From: Candidatus Kapaibacterium sp.
GTDB taxonomy: Bacteria; Bacteroidota; Ignavibacteria; Kapaibacteriales; Kapaibacteriaceae
Direction: 5' to 3'
Length of the DNA: 32,130 bases
NCBI GenBank assembly: GCA_018882895.1
Contig: VERF01000027.1
Location: 1-32,130 of the forward strand
Part shown: positions 1 to 7,542 of the stretch, piece by piece
Layout: each line of letters starts with the position of its first letter
Position numbering within the stretch: the stretch's first letter is position 1
Position numbers and translations under genes: made by a program
The notes under the pieces: model-generated
Told to the model about the DNA's origin: nothing
Database searches by the model: none
The model's input: only the letters and a program-made list of their open reading frames with translations

Positions 1-100
1 CTGGTGTCATTTCCTGTGATCTGCCGGTGATAGATACACCGCACAGCATTGCTAATGAAGTGCACAAAAGCAGATACTCGTGCTTGACATTCAGATACAT
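1..100 (-). CDS. N-terminus of a secreted protein (partial, runs off the left edge)
   Basis: Read on the minus strand, an ATG at 100-98 opens a frame that stays open for 33 codons to the window edge. The peptide has a charged start (residues 4-8, NVKHE), then a hydrophobic run (YLLLCTSLAMLCGVSITG) and a polar RSQE, which is the layout of a signal peptide. A GAGGG lies about a dozen bases upstream of the ATG and could be the ribosome binding site. Nothing of the mature protein is visible, so no function can be given. The short open length makes chance a real alternative. Confidence 0.45.
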   Translation of the reverse strand, partial: MYLNVKHEYLLLCTSLAMLCGVSITGRSQEMTP

Positions 101-397
101 ACCAATACCCTCAAGGGATGAAACTGCGTTTACGCCCTATTGCCCACAAGGTGGGGTGAACTCCTCGTCGCAGCGATCCATGGTGCACGATTCATTGACG
201 CCACCTCCTCCACATCGACCTCCCTGCAACTTAAATGTATGTACCCTAATAGCATCTGAAAAGACAGGTATGATTGGGTCATTACCATTTTTCCTAGCAC
301 TCACCTTTAGTGCGTACACACAGTAACTTCAGTAATCTGTAATCAGTAATCTGTAATCTGTAATCAGTAATCGAATCACTCGTCACTATCTTCCCTC
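101..397. other. Non-coding stretch upstream of the selD duplication
   Basis: This stretch is more AT-rich than the rest of the window. Two overlapping open frames exist (plus 27-326, minus 137-319), but neither shows a recognisable domain, a clear ribosome binding site or the codon pattern of the neighbouring genes, so I do not call a gene. The segment probably carries the promoter of the left-edge minus-strand gene. It ends in the 7-bp-unit array at 330-371 and the first 20 bp of the selD direct repeat (from 378). Confidence 0.5.
330..371. repeat. Array of six 7-bp units, C(A/T)GTAAT
   Basis: Six consecutive 7-bp units alternate between CAGTAAT and CTGTAAT in the order A, T, A, T, T, A. 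Because 7 is not a multiple of 3 and each unit contains TAA, the array puts a stop codon into all three plus-strand frames within three units. It lies 6 bp before the duplicated selD block that begins at 378. It resembles in design, but not in sequence, the (A/G)GGTTTT arrays at 11128-11182 and 11315-11368. Confidence 0.85.
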
Positions 398-532
398 ATG
401 GTAAACCTCACACAATACTCACACGGAGCCGGGTGCGGATGTAAGATCGCGCCGGCGGTGCTTGACGGAATTCTTCAGACGTCTTTGCAGATGCCGCATG
501 ATGCGCGGTTGATCGTTGGCAACGCGTCCAAG
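378..532 (+). repeat. Direct repeat, left copy (selD 5' end)
   Basis: These 155 bp are repeated at 1625-1779 at an offset of 1247 bp. They hold 20 bp of the selD leader and the first 45 codons. I see five mismatches between the copies, at 403, 409, 460, 505 and 512. Read in the selD frame, four are silent and one changes Ser to Ala. Similarity stops sharply after 532, where the left copy runs into unrelated sequence. Confidence 0.93.
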
Positions 533-574
533 TATTTGGACAATTGTCTCAATAATGGTGATGCACTTTCATGA
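398..574 (+). pseudogene. selD: Truncated selD 5' fragment
   Basis: The ATG at 398 opens the same frame as intact selD and keeps 45 of its N-terminal codons, including the Cys-Gly-Cys-Lys active-site motif (residues 13-16). After Lys45 the frame enters foreign sequence, adds 13 codons and stops at 572-574, giving a 58-residue peptide. SelD is normally about 340 residues with ATP-binding and C-terminal domains, so this product cannot be a synthetase. It is best read as the left scar of the event that placed the hydrolase gene before selD. Whether it is translated is unknown; it keeps the same 20-bp leader as the full gene. Confidence 0.88.
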
Positions 575-617
575 TTGTTCACGCGGCAACTATCTCACAC
601 CCAAGCGCAACAGGGGA

Positions 618-1616
618 ATGATGAGGATCATATTCATTGCAATCTTGTTCATGAATGGCCTACTGTATGGACAGACTAAGTCTGCGCAGGACTATGGATT
701 CAAACATCTTGTGCTCAGGTTCAACGCAGACCCAGTTGACATACTTGTTAAGTCAAAGACGAACGAAGAGGATATTCCGAAACCTCTCTTTTTCTTCTGT
801 CAGGGAAGCTTGCCAATTCCGATGATCGTGCATGAAGGGGCGACTTCATACGGAACATTCCCTTTCAATCCGGACAGTCTGTCGAAGGACTATCACCTTG
901 TGATTGTTGGAAAACCGTCCATTCCGCTGATCGCAGATGTGACTGAACTTCAGAGTGACTATACCTACCTGGATAGTACGGGACGATTTCCTAAAGGGTA
1001 CATCACGCGTAATCTCCTGAGTTACTACGTCCCCCGTAACATCGCCGTTGTGAGATTCCTCCAGAAGCAAGGATGGGTCTCGAAAGACCGACTTGTTGTG
1101 GCTGGACACTCTGAGGGCAGCACGATCGCGGTGAAAATGGCGGCCGCGTTGAAAGACGTAACGCATTTGATCTACTCGGGTGGGAATCCTTTGGGAAGGA
1201 TTCTCTCCATTGTTCAACAAAGCCGCTCTCACGAATCCACTCCTGACAGTGTTACACATGGAGAAGCAAGCTTTGACTATTGGGAGGATGTCGTTGCACA
1301 TCATTCCGACCTCACCGACCTAAACGGCGACACCCATAGAAGCACGTACGAGTTTTCGGAGCCAATGATGCCGTACCTGCAGAGGCTGTCTATTCCGGTA
1401 TGTGTTTCCTATGGAACAAAGGACTGGGGCGCTCCCTACAACGACTACCTGCGTGTAGACGTCATCCGCAGAAACAAAAGGAACTTCACCTTCCGTGCAT
1501 ACATAGGTACTGAACACAACTACTTCCCAATTCGAGAAGACGGAACGCCTGATTACAATGTGTTCAACTGGGATAGCGTCGCGGACGACTGGTTGCGATG
1601 GTTGAGGAGAAACTAA
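618..1616 (+). CDS. Secreted alpha/beta-hydrolase-fold protein
   Basis: A 332-residue protein if started at the ATG at 618. This start follows AGGGG and gives a clean signal peptide ([18 protein letters not shown]); the open frame reaches back to 516 but would add an unlikely charged leader. The nucleophile elbow GHSEGS marks the catalytic Ser, an Asp follows in SYGTKDW, and a His lies in GTEHNYF near the C-terminus, in the Ser-Asp-His order of this fold. It may be a peptidase or esterase acting outside the cytoplasm; the substrate cannot be read. The gene sits entirely within the segment bracketed by the selD repeat and is visibly more AT-rich than its neighbours, which suggests it arrived by transfer. 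Confidence 0.82.
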   Translation: MMRIIFIAILFMNGLLYGQTKSAQDYGFKHLVLRFNADPVDILVKSKTNEEDIPKPLFFFCQGSLPIPMIVHEGATSYGTFPFNPDSLSKDYHLVIVGKPSIPLIADVTELQSDYTYLDSTGRFPKGYITRNLLSYYVPRNIAVVRFLQKQGWVSKDRLVVAGHSEGSTIAVKMAAALKDVTHLIYSGGNPLGRILSIVQQSRSHESTPDSVTHGEASFDYWEDVVAHHSDLTDLNGDTHRSTYEFSEPMMPYLQRLSIPVCVSYGTKDWGAPYNDYLRVDVIRRNKRNFTFRAYIGTEHNYFPIREDGTPDYNVFNWDSVADDWLRWLRRN

Positions 1617-1624
1617 AACGCTGG

Positions 1625-1779
1625 ACTCGTCACTATCTTCCCTCATGGTCAACCTTACACAATACTCACACGGAGCCGGGTGCGGATGTAAGATCGCGCC
1701 GGCGGTACTTGACGGAATTCTTCAGACGTCTTTGCAGATGCCGCATGATTCGCGGCTGATCGTTGGCAACGCGTCCAAG
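1625..1779 (+). repeat. Direct repeat, right copy (selD 5' end)
   Basis: This is the partner of 378-532. Here the repeat continues without a break into the full selD gene, so this is the functional copy. Only 20 bp of leader are shared with the left copy. What lies upstream of 1625 is the tail of the hydrolase gene, so the promoter now serving selD must lie in or before that gene. Confidence 0.93.
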
Positions 1780-2679
1780 GATGATGCGGCGGTGTATGAC
1801 CTCGGAGATGGCACGGGCATTGTGAGCACAACGGATTTCTTCATGCCCATCGTGGATGATCCGGTAGACTTTGGACGCATTGCCAGTGTGAATGCCATCA
1901 GCGATGTGTACGCCATGGGTGGACGCCCCATGATGGCCATTGCGATTCTCGGGTGGCCTATCAACACCGTGCCGGTGGAGGCTGCGCAGCTCGTTCTGGA
2001 AGGGGCTCGCATGGCCTGCATGGATGCGGGGATCCCACTGGCGGGTGGACATTCCATCGATAGTCCGGAGCCGATCTTTGGTCTGGCGGTTACCGGGCGC
2101 GTGAACCTTAGTCATTTGAAGACCAATACCGGAGCCAGGCTGGGTGATGTGCTGTTCCTGACAAAGCCCCTTGGCATCGGAATCCTGACGACGGCGCAGA
2201 AGAAGGGGATTCTTACGCCCGAACATGCTGCTCATGCGCGCGATGTGATGTGTCAGCTCAATCGCGCCGGTGAGACGTTCGGGACGTTGCCCTACGTCCA
2301 CGCAATGACCGATGTGACGGGCTTCGGATTGTTGGGCCACCTCATTGAACTCTGTGAGGGGGCGAACCTTTCGTCAGAGCTCCATGCCGATGCCGTGCCG
2401 CTGATCGACCGTGCGGCGCTGCTCGGCTACCTTGAGCAGAAGTCATTCCCTGGTGGGACTACGCGGAACTTCAACTCGTATGGACATCACGTCTCGGAGC
2501 TGTCAGAGACCCATAAGTATCTCTTCTGCGACCCACAAACCAGCGGCGGTCTACTCGTGTCGGTCGATCCTGCTCATGCCGATGAGTTTGCCGCTCTGGC
2601 CCGGACAATGGGGCTTGGCAATCTGCGGCCGATCGGACGCATGATCGCCAATGGTGGGAAGCGCGTCGAAGTGCGCTAA
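1645..2679 (+). CDS. selD: Selenide, water dikinase (selenophosphate synthetase)
   Basis: SelD makes selenophosphate from selenide and ATP, the selenium donor for selenocysteine and selenouridine in tRNA. The 344-residue length is normal. The N-terminal motif [10 protein letters not shown] carries the conserved catalytic Cys13 and Lys16; many relatives have selenocysteine at the position of Cys13, but the codon here is TGC. Further family marks are TTDFF.PIVDDP and the ISDVYAMGG segment of the AIR-synthase-like ATP site. The first 45 codons and 20 bp of leader are duplicated at 378-532. No Shine-Dalgarno site is seen. It ends 12 bp from the stop of the convergent TolB-like gene, with no obvious terminator between. 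No selA or selB is in the window. Confidence 0.96.
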   Translation: MVNLTQYSHGAGCGCKIAPAVLDGILQTSLQMPHDSRLIVGNASKDDAAVYDLGDGTGIVSTTDFFMPIVDDPVDFGRIASVNAISDVYAMGGRPMMAIAILGWPINTVPVEAAQLVLEGARMACMDAGIPLAGGHSIDSPEPIFGLAVTGRVNLSHLKTNTGARLGDVLFLTKPLGIGILTTAQKKGILTPEHAAHARDVMCQLNRAGETFGTLPYVHAMTDVTGFGLLGHLIELCEGANLSSELHADAVPLIDRAALLGYLEQKSFPGGTTRNFNSYGHHVSELSETHKYLFCDPQTSGGLLVSVDPAHADEFAALARTMGLGNLRPIGRMIANGGKRVEVR

Positions 2680-2691
2680 GCCCCCTGACCC

Positions 2692-3750
2692 TTAGTCCTC
2701 CCAGTCGGCAATGAACACATTGGTGTCACGCGTGCCATTGTTGTTGCGATTGCTCGAGAACACCAGCTTCTTACCGTCAGGCGAGAACATCGCAAAGGCA
2801 TTGAACATGCTCTCGGTGGTGATCTGCTCAAGCCCCGTTCCGTCCTCATTCACCATGTAGATGTGAAAGTCGTAGCCGCGCTTCGATGCGTGGTTGGACG
2901 AGAACAGGATCTTCTTTCCGGATGGATGATAGTAGGGGGCCCAGTTGGCTTTGCCGAGCTTGGTGATCTGCTTCATGTCCGAGCCATCAAGGTTACACGT
3001 GAAGATCTCCATCTCCGTTGGTGCCACAAGCCCTTGGCCGAGGAGCTCCTTGTACTCACGTGCCGCACTGTCCGACGTCGGACGTGAGGCCCGGAACACC
3101 AGCTTCTTGCCGTCGGGCGAGAAGAATGCGCCTCCATCGTAGCCAAGGGCGTTCGTTACCTGACGCTGATCCGTGCCATCGATGTTCATCGTCCAGAGCT
3201 CCAGATCTCCGCTACGATCCGATGTGAACACGATCTTGTCGCCCTTGGGCGACACCGTCCCTTCAGCATCGTAGCCGGGGGTATCGGTCAACTTTTTTAC
3301 GATCGTACCTCTTTCGTCGGCCACGTAGATATCGTAGGTCGGCAGAACCTGCCACAGATACTTTCGGTCCGACCGAGGAGCAGGCAATGGAGGACATTCA
3401 TCTCCGGCCTCATGGGTGCTGCCGTAGAGAATGTGCTTGTTGTCCGGCATGTAATACGAACACGTGGTTCGCCCCTTGCCCGTGCTGATAAGGGGCGGAC
3501 GGTGCGACGAGTCGCCCGCGGCCGCGATCGTCATCGCATGGATCTGATCACACTTGTGTCCCCATCCGGCGTAGTTGCTCTGAAAGGCAAGCTTCTTTCC
3601 GTCCGGACTGAAATACGCCTCGGCGTTATCGCCCCCGAACGTCAGCTGTCGGATGTTCTTCAGATGTGGTTCGGTGGCATGGGCAGAAAAGACGAACGCC
3701 GCAAGAGCCGCGGCAAGGCACATGCAGCGTGTAATGGTTGCGCTAAACAT
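2692..3750 (-). CDS. TolB-like beta-propeller (PD40 repeat) exported protein
   Basis: A 352-residue protein with a signal peptide (hydrophobic core about residues 8-22, AHA cleavage site). The mature part is built of five or six repeats of the PD40/WD40-like type: SPDGKKLAF, SPKGDKIVF, SPDGKKLVF, HPSGKKILF and again SPDGKKLVF, each followed by SN or SDR. Such propellers occur in TolB and in many periplasmic or surface proteins of Bacteroidetes, usually as binding platforms. No enzyme domain follows the propeller, and no tol-pal genes are nearby, so a specific TolB role is not supported. It is divergent from the malic enzyme gene with only 37 bp between start codons. Confidence 0.85.
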   Translation of the reverse strand: MFSATITRCMCLAAALAAFVFSAHATEPHLKNIRQLTFGGDNAEAYFSPDGKKLAFQSNYAGWGHKCDQIHAMTIAAAGDSSHRPPLISTGKGRTTCSYYMPDNKHILYGSTHEAGDECPPLPAPRSDRKYLWQVLPTYDIYVADERGTIVKKLTDTPGYDAEGTVSPKGDKIVFTSDRSGDLELWTMNIDGTDQRQVTNALGYDGGAFFSPDGKKLVFRASRPTSDSAAREYKELLGQGLVAPTEMEIFTCNLDGSDMKQITKLGKANWAPYYHPSGKKILFSSNHASKRGYDFHIYMVNEDGTGLEQITTESMFNAFAMFSPDGKKLVFSSNRNNNGTRDTNVFIADWED

Positions 3751-3754
3751 GGTT

Positions 3755-3762
3755 CGAAGCTA
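3755..3762 (-). promoter_or_regulatory. Possible -7 element for the TolB-like gene (one mismatch)
   Basis: On the minus strand TAGCTTCG matches the Bacteroidetes -7 consensus TAnnTTTG at all but one position and ends 4 nt before the ATG at 3750. It is weaker than the elements at 3774, 14084, 14090 and 23243 but has a similar spacing to the start codon. Confidence 0.35.
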
Positions 3763-3773
3763 CGACATCTCCG

Positions 3774-3781
3774 TATTTTTG
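3774..3781 (+). promoter_or_regulatory. -7 element (TAnnTTTG) of the malic enzyme operon
   Basis: TATTTTTG matches the TAnnTTTG consensus and ends 6 nt before the ATG at 3788. With usual geometry, transcription would begin at or next to the start codon, giving a leaderless message; no Shine-Dalgarno site is present, which fits. No good TTTG -33 box is seen. Confidence 0.55.
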
Positions 3782-3787
3782 TGCCCT

Positions 3788-5416
3788 ATGTCACACAGTG
3801 ATACCTCTAAGAGTGGGTTCGATGTTCTTCGCGACCCACGACTGAACAAAGGAACGGCCTTTACACGACGCGAGCGGCGCGAGTTGGGATTGATGGGACT
3901 GCTACCGGATATCGTCTCCTCAATGGAAATGCAGCTGGAGCGCATCGAAGGTCACGTTGATTCCCTCACCACCGACCTCGACAAGTATATCTACCTGAGC
4001 GATCTGCAGGAGCGCAACGAATCGCTCTTCTATGCCATGCTTCAGAAGGACCCGGTCAAGTACATGCCGATCGTGTACACGCCCACCGTTGGTCTTGCAT
4101 GCCAGACGTTCGGCAGGATCTACCGTCGCCCCAAGGGCATGTTCATCAGTGTCCGCCACCGCGGAATGATGGCCGAAGTGCTCCGCAACTGGCCCGAGAA
4201 GGATGTGCGCTGGATCTGCGTCACCGACGGAGAGCGCATTCTCGGTCTGGGCGACCTCGGAGCCCAGGGCATGGGCATACCGGTGGGCAAGCTTGCTCTC
4301 TACACGGCGTGTGCCGGCGTGCCCCCTGAGGTTACCCTCCCGATCATGCTCGATATCGGCACCAACAACGAAGCACTGCTGGAAGACCCGTTCTACATCG
4401 GCATTCGTCAGCGTAGGCTGCAGGGACAGGAGTACGATGACTTCATTGAGGAATTCGTAACCGCCGTGCAGGAGGTGTTTCCGAAGTGCGCCATTCAATG
4501 GGAAGACTTCGCCAATCCGAATGCAAGCCCCATTCTCGAGCGGTATCGTCACCGGATCTCATCGTTCAATGATGACATTCAGGGCACGGCCGCCGTGGGC
4601 GTTGCCGGCGTTATCGCCGCCACGCGCATGAAAGGCGAGCGCCTGCGTGACCAAACGTACATGTTCCTCGGTGCCGGATCTGCCGGCATCGGCATTGCCG
4701 AACTCCTGTGGCGCCTGATGATCGATGAAGGGTGCACGGAAGAGGAAGCACGAGGGAAGTGTTGGCTGCTCGACAGCAGGGGACTCGTGGTGAACTCGCG
4801 AACGGACGTGCCAGGAACGCAGAAGGCTCCGTATGCGAAGGAACTTCCTGAAGTCGCAACGCTTATCGATGCCGTGCGCGCTGCACGGCCAACAGTGCTG
4901 ATTGGCACAAGCACCATGGCCAAGGCCTTCACACAGGACGTGATCGAGCACATGGCCTCATACTGCGAGCGCCCGGTCATCTTTCCGTTCTCCAATCCAA
5001 CGTCAAAGAGTGAGTGTACCGCCGAAGAGGCCTATACCTGGACCAATGGCAAGGCCATTTTTGCCAGTGGAAGCCCCTTCAAACCGGTCGAGATCAACGG
5101 AAAGACCATCCACCCGGGTCAGGGCAACAACGTCTACATCTTCCCCGGTGTTGGCCTTGCGGCTTATGCCGTGGATGCCACAAACATTCCGTATAAGACC
5201 TTTGGCGTGGCAGCCCGTGCCCTTGCCGGCATGGTATCTGATGAGCAGTTTGAAAAGGGGCTTATCTATCCGCCAATGTCAGACATCCAGAAGGCAGCCA
5301 AAGTTGTGGCCGTGGCATGCGCAGAATATTTGTTCGACGACGGACATGCCGGAGTCGCACGTCCGGACAACGTTGCCGAACTCGTAGAGAGTCACATCTG
5401 GAGGCCAGCCTACTAG
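3788..5416 (+). CDS. NAD(P)-dependent malic enzyme
   Basis: Oxidatively decarboxylates malate to pyruvate, feeding pyruvate and reducing power. The 542-residue length and motifs fit the large MaeA/eukaryote-like class rather than the short MaeB type. Visible residues are the catalytic Tyr97 in YTPT, Lys168 in GKLALYTACAG, metal ligands Glu239-Asp240 (QWEDFANPNA) and the Asp pair in FNDDIQGTA, then the dinucleotide-binding FLGAGSAGIG (about 293-302). The ATG at 3788 was chosen because homology begins just after it; the open frame extends back to 3653 only through the divergent gene's start region. It leads a four-gene operon, with one base before the GTG of the AMP nucleosidase. Cofactor preference cannot be decided by eye. 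Confidence 0.95.
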   Translation: MSHSDTSKSGFDVLRDPRLNKGTAFTRRERRELGLMGLLPDIVSSMEMQLERIEGHVDSLTTDLDKYIYLSDLQERNESLFYAMLQKDPVKYMPIVYTPTVGLACQTFGRIYRRPKGMFISVRHRGMMAEVLRNWPEKDVRWICVTDGERILGLGDLGAQGMGIPVGKLALYTACAGVPPEVTLPIMLDIGTNNEALLEDPFYIGIRQRRLQGQEYDDFIEEFVTAVQEVFPKCAIQWEDFANPNASPILERYRHRISSFNDDIQGTAAVGVAGVIAATRMKGERLRDQTYMFLGAGSAGIGIAELLWRLMIDEGCTEEEARGKCWLLDSRGLVVNSRTDVPGTQKAPYAKELPEVATLIDAVRAARPTVLIGTSTMAKAFTQDVIEHMASYCERPVIFPFSNPTSKSECTAEEAYTWTNGKAIFASGSPFKPVEINGKTIHPGQGNNVYIFPGVGLAAYAVDATNIPYKTFGVAARALAGMVSDEQFEKGLIYPPMSDIQKAAKVVAVACAEYLFDDGHAGVARPDNVAELVESHIWRPAY

Positions 5417-5417
5417 C

Positions 5418-6191
5418 GTGCTGACCAAGCTCGATATCGCTCGCAACTGGCTCCCCCGATACACCGGCACGGAGGTGGATGCGTTTGGTGATTATGTGCT
5501 GCTGACGAATTTCCGTGGTTACGTTGACGCATTTGCGGCCAAGTTCGATGTGGAGATCAAAGGCAAGGACCGCCCGATGCAGACGGCCACGCATGGCAAT
5601 CTGACGATCATAAACTACGGTATAGGGTCGCCCAACGCCGCCTTGGTAATGGACCTGCTTGTGGCGCGCATGCCTAAGGGAGTATTGTTCCTGGGCAAGT
5701 GTGGTGGACTGAGAAACTCAACGGAGATAGGGCACTTCGTGCTGCCGATCGCGGCCATTCGAGGTGACGGTACAAGCAATGACTACTTCCCTCCGGAGGT
5801 ACCGGCACTGCCGTCGTTCAAACTCCACAAGTTCGTCTCCGATAAGGTGCTGATGTTCGGGCAGGAATACAGAACCGGCGTTGTCTACACCACAAACCGC
5901 CGTGTGTGGGAGTGGGACGAGTCATTCCGACGTCGACTGCAGGACCTGAGCTGTCTTGCCATCGATATGGAGACGGCAACGATATTCATCGTCGGCCACA
6001 AGAACGGCATCCCTCGCGGAGCGCTGTTGCTCGTCAGCGATGTCCCGGTGGTGCCCGAAGGTGTGAAGACGGAAGAGAGCGACAAGCGTGTGACGCACGA
6101 ATTCGCTGATCTTCATCTGAACATCGGCATCGAAGCCATGCGCGAAATCGGCATCAAGGGCGAAGAAATCAAGCATCTGCGCTATGACTAA
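5418..6191 (+). CDS. amn: AMP nucleosidase
   Basis: Hydrolyses AMP to adenine and ribose 5-phosphate, helping to set the adenylate pool. At 257 residues it is the short form found in Bacteroidetes, made of the phosphorylase-type catalytic domain without the N-terminal regulatory domain of E. coli Amn. Family marks are FLGKCGGLR, the IAAIRGDGTSNDY loop, the acidic AIDMETATIF segment that normally contacts the ribose, and LLVSDVP near the C-terminus. The start is GTG at 5418, one base after the malic enzyme stop. It overlaps the following phosphatase gene by 8 bp, so translational coupling is likely. Confidence 0.92.
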   Translation: MLTKLDIARNWLPRYTGTEVDAFGDYVLLTNFRGYVDAFAAKFDVEIKGKDRPMQTATHGNLTIINYGIGSPNAALVMDLLVARMPKGVLFLGKCGGLRNSTEIGHFVLPIAAIRGDGTSNDYFPPEVPALPSFKLHKFVSDKVLMFGQEYRTGVVYTTNRRVWEWDESFRRRLQDLSCLAIDMETATIFIVGHKNGIPRGALLLVSDVPVVPEGVKTEESDKRVTHEFADLHLNIGIEAMREIGIKGEEIKHLRYD

Positions 6192-7539
6192 CGATCGAGT
6201 TCGTTTCGCTGCTCTTGTACTGATCGCCTCTGCGATCGTCGCATCTGTGGTCCAGGCCCAAGGGCCCCTTCGCTCGGGACCGATGATAGGACACGTCGAC
6301 ATGCGAGGCGCATCGATCTTCGTACAGACGCTGAAGCCGGCCTCGGTACAAGTACGTTACGTAGACTCCGCATCGGGTGCGTCGTATGTCACGCCGCCGA
6401 TCCGGACGCGGGACGAGGATGGTCACTGTGTGACGACGCATCTCGACAGTGTTGAGCCGGGCCGGACGTATCGGTACAGTATTGTGGTTGACGCAGCCGA
6501 AGTGAAGCTTCCGTTCCCAACCACATTCCGATCGCGACCCATCTGGAAGTACCGCGGAGCGACCATCCCACCGGTGACCATTGCGATGGGGAGCTGTCAC
6601 TACGTGAACGAAACGGGCTACGAACGCCAGGATTCAACGGGTGCGGAACGGGGCTATGGAACGGTGACGGATATCTTTTCGTCGATCCTTGCCCGACGTC
6701 CAGATGCCATGCTGTGGCTGGGTGACAACGTTTACCTGCGCGAGCCTGACTGGGGATCGCGCTCCGGCATCCTCAAGCGCTACTCGCACACGCGCGCCTA
6801 TGCTCCTGCTCGCCCCATGCTTGCCAACGTGCCGAATTATGCCACGTGGGACGATCATGATTACGGTCCGAACGACTCCGACCGAAGCTGGTGGATGAAA
6901 GAGTCGGCCCGCGACATCTTCAAGCTCTTCTGGCCCAACCCTTCGTACGGGTTCAGAGCTCAGGAGGGGATTGCCACAAGCATGGAGATCGCAGACGTAC
7001 AGGTCTTCCTGCTCGATGACCGGTGGTACCGCAATGCCAACGACCGCTTCGATCAGCAGCGCCGCATCCTCGGTGATGCCCAGCTTCAATGGGTCATCGA
7101 CGGACTTGCAGCCAGCCGAGCCACATTCAAGATCGTTGCCGTTGGCTCTCAGGTTCTGAGCGACAACAAACGTCGCGAAGGATTCGAACGATCCACATTC
7201 GAGCGCGATGAGCTTATCCAAGCGATCACCAAGAACAAGATCTCGGGTGTGGTGTTCATCTCCGGAGACGTACACTTTGCCGAACTCTCCAAGCTCGATC
7301 GCGAGGGGGCATACCCTTTGTATGAGCTGACATCTTCGCCCCTTTCCGCCGGACTGAACTCAAGCGCACTCTACCGCGAAAACTCCCGCAACGTGGCCGG
7401 TACCGAATACGTTGGCCACAACTTCGGCCTCATCTCGGTGCAAGGGGCGAAGGGCTCGCGTATCCTGACTCTCTCGATCATCTCCGCAGACGGCAAAGAG
7501 GTCTGGAAGAAAGAGATCGGGGAAAGAGAACTGAGGTAG
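6184..7539 (+). CDS. PhoD-like alkaline phosphatase/phosphodiesterase, exported
   Basis: A 451-residue protein with a signal peptide (about residues 1-25, cleavage near VQAQG), an Ig/FN3-like N-terminal domain (about 30-120) as in PhoD, then a metallophosphatase domain. Visible metal-site motifs are GSCHY (136-140, with the Cys that binds Fe in PhoD), WLGDNVY (178-184), TWDDHDYGPND (221-231) and SGDVHF (about 360). PhoD enzymes release phosphate from mono- and diesters in the periplasm or outside the cell. No pho box can be assigned. It overlaps amn by 8 bp and is followed after 3 bp by pyrD, so it is probably expressed with these genes rather than as a lone phosphate-starvation gene. Confidence 0.9.
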   Translation: MTNDRVRFAALVLIASAIVASVVQAQGPLRSGPMIGHVDMRGASIFVQTLKPASVQVRYVDSASGASYVTPPIRTRDEDGHCVTTHLDSVEPGRTYRYSIVVDAAEVKLPFPTTFRSRPIWKYRGATIPPVTIAMGSCHYVNETGYERQDSTGAERGYGTVTDIFSSILARRPDAMLWLGDNVYLREPDWGSRSGILKRYSHTRAYAPARPMLANVPNYATWDDHDYGPNDSDRSWWMKESARDIFKLFWPNPSYGFRAQEGIATSMEIADVQVFLLDDRWYRNANDRFDQQRRILGDAQLQWVIDGLAASRATFKIVAVGSQVLSDNKRREGFERSTFERDELIQAITKNKISGVVFISGDVHFAELSKLDREGAYPLYELTSSPLSAGLNSSALYRENSRNVAGTEYVGHNFGLISVQGAKGSRILTLSIISADGKEVWKKEIGERELR

Positions 7540-7542
7540 TCC

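Noticed and set aside
27-326. A 99-codon plus-strand frame near the left edge
   Set aside because: No domain, no ribosome binding site, Pro- and Ser-rich composition unlike real proteins here, and overlap with a minus-strand frame (137-319) that is equally unconvincing.
378-1779. A transposon target-site duplication
   Set aside because: At 155 bp with internal mismatches the repeat is far longer than any transposase-made duplication, and no inverted ends or transposase are present.
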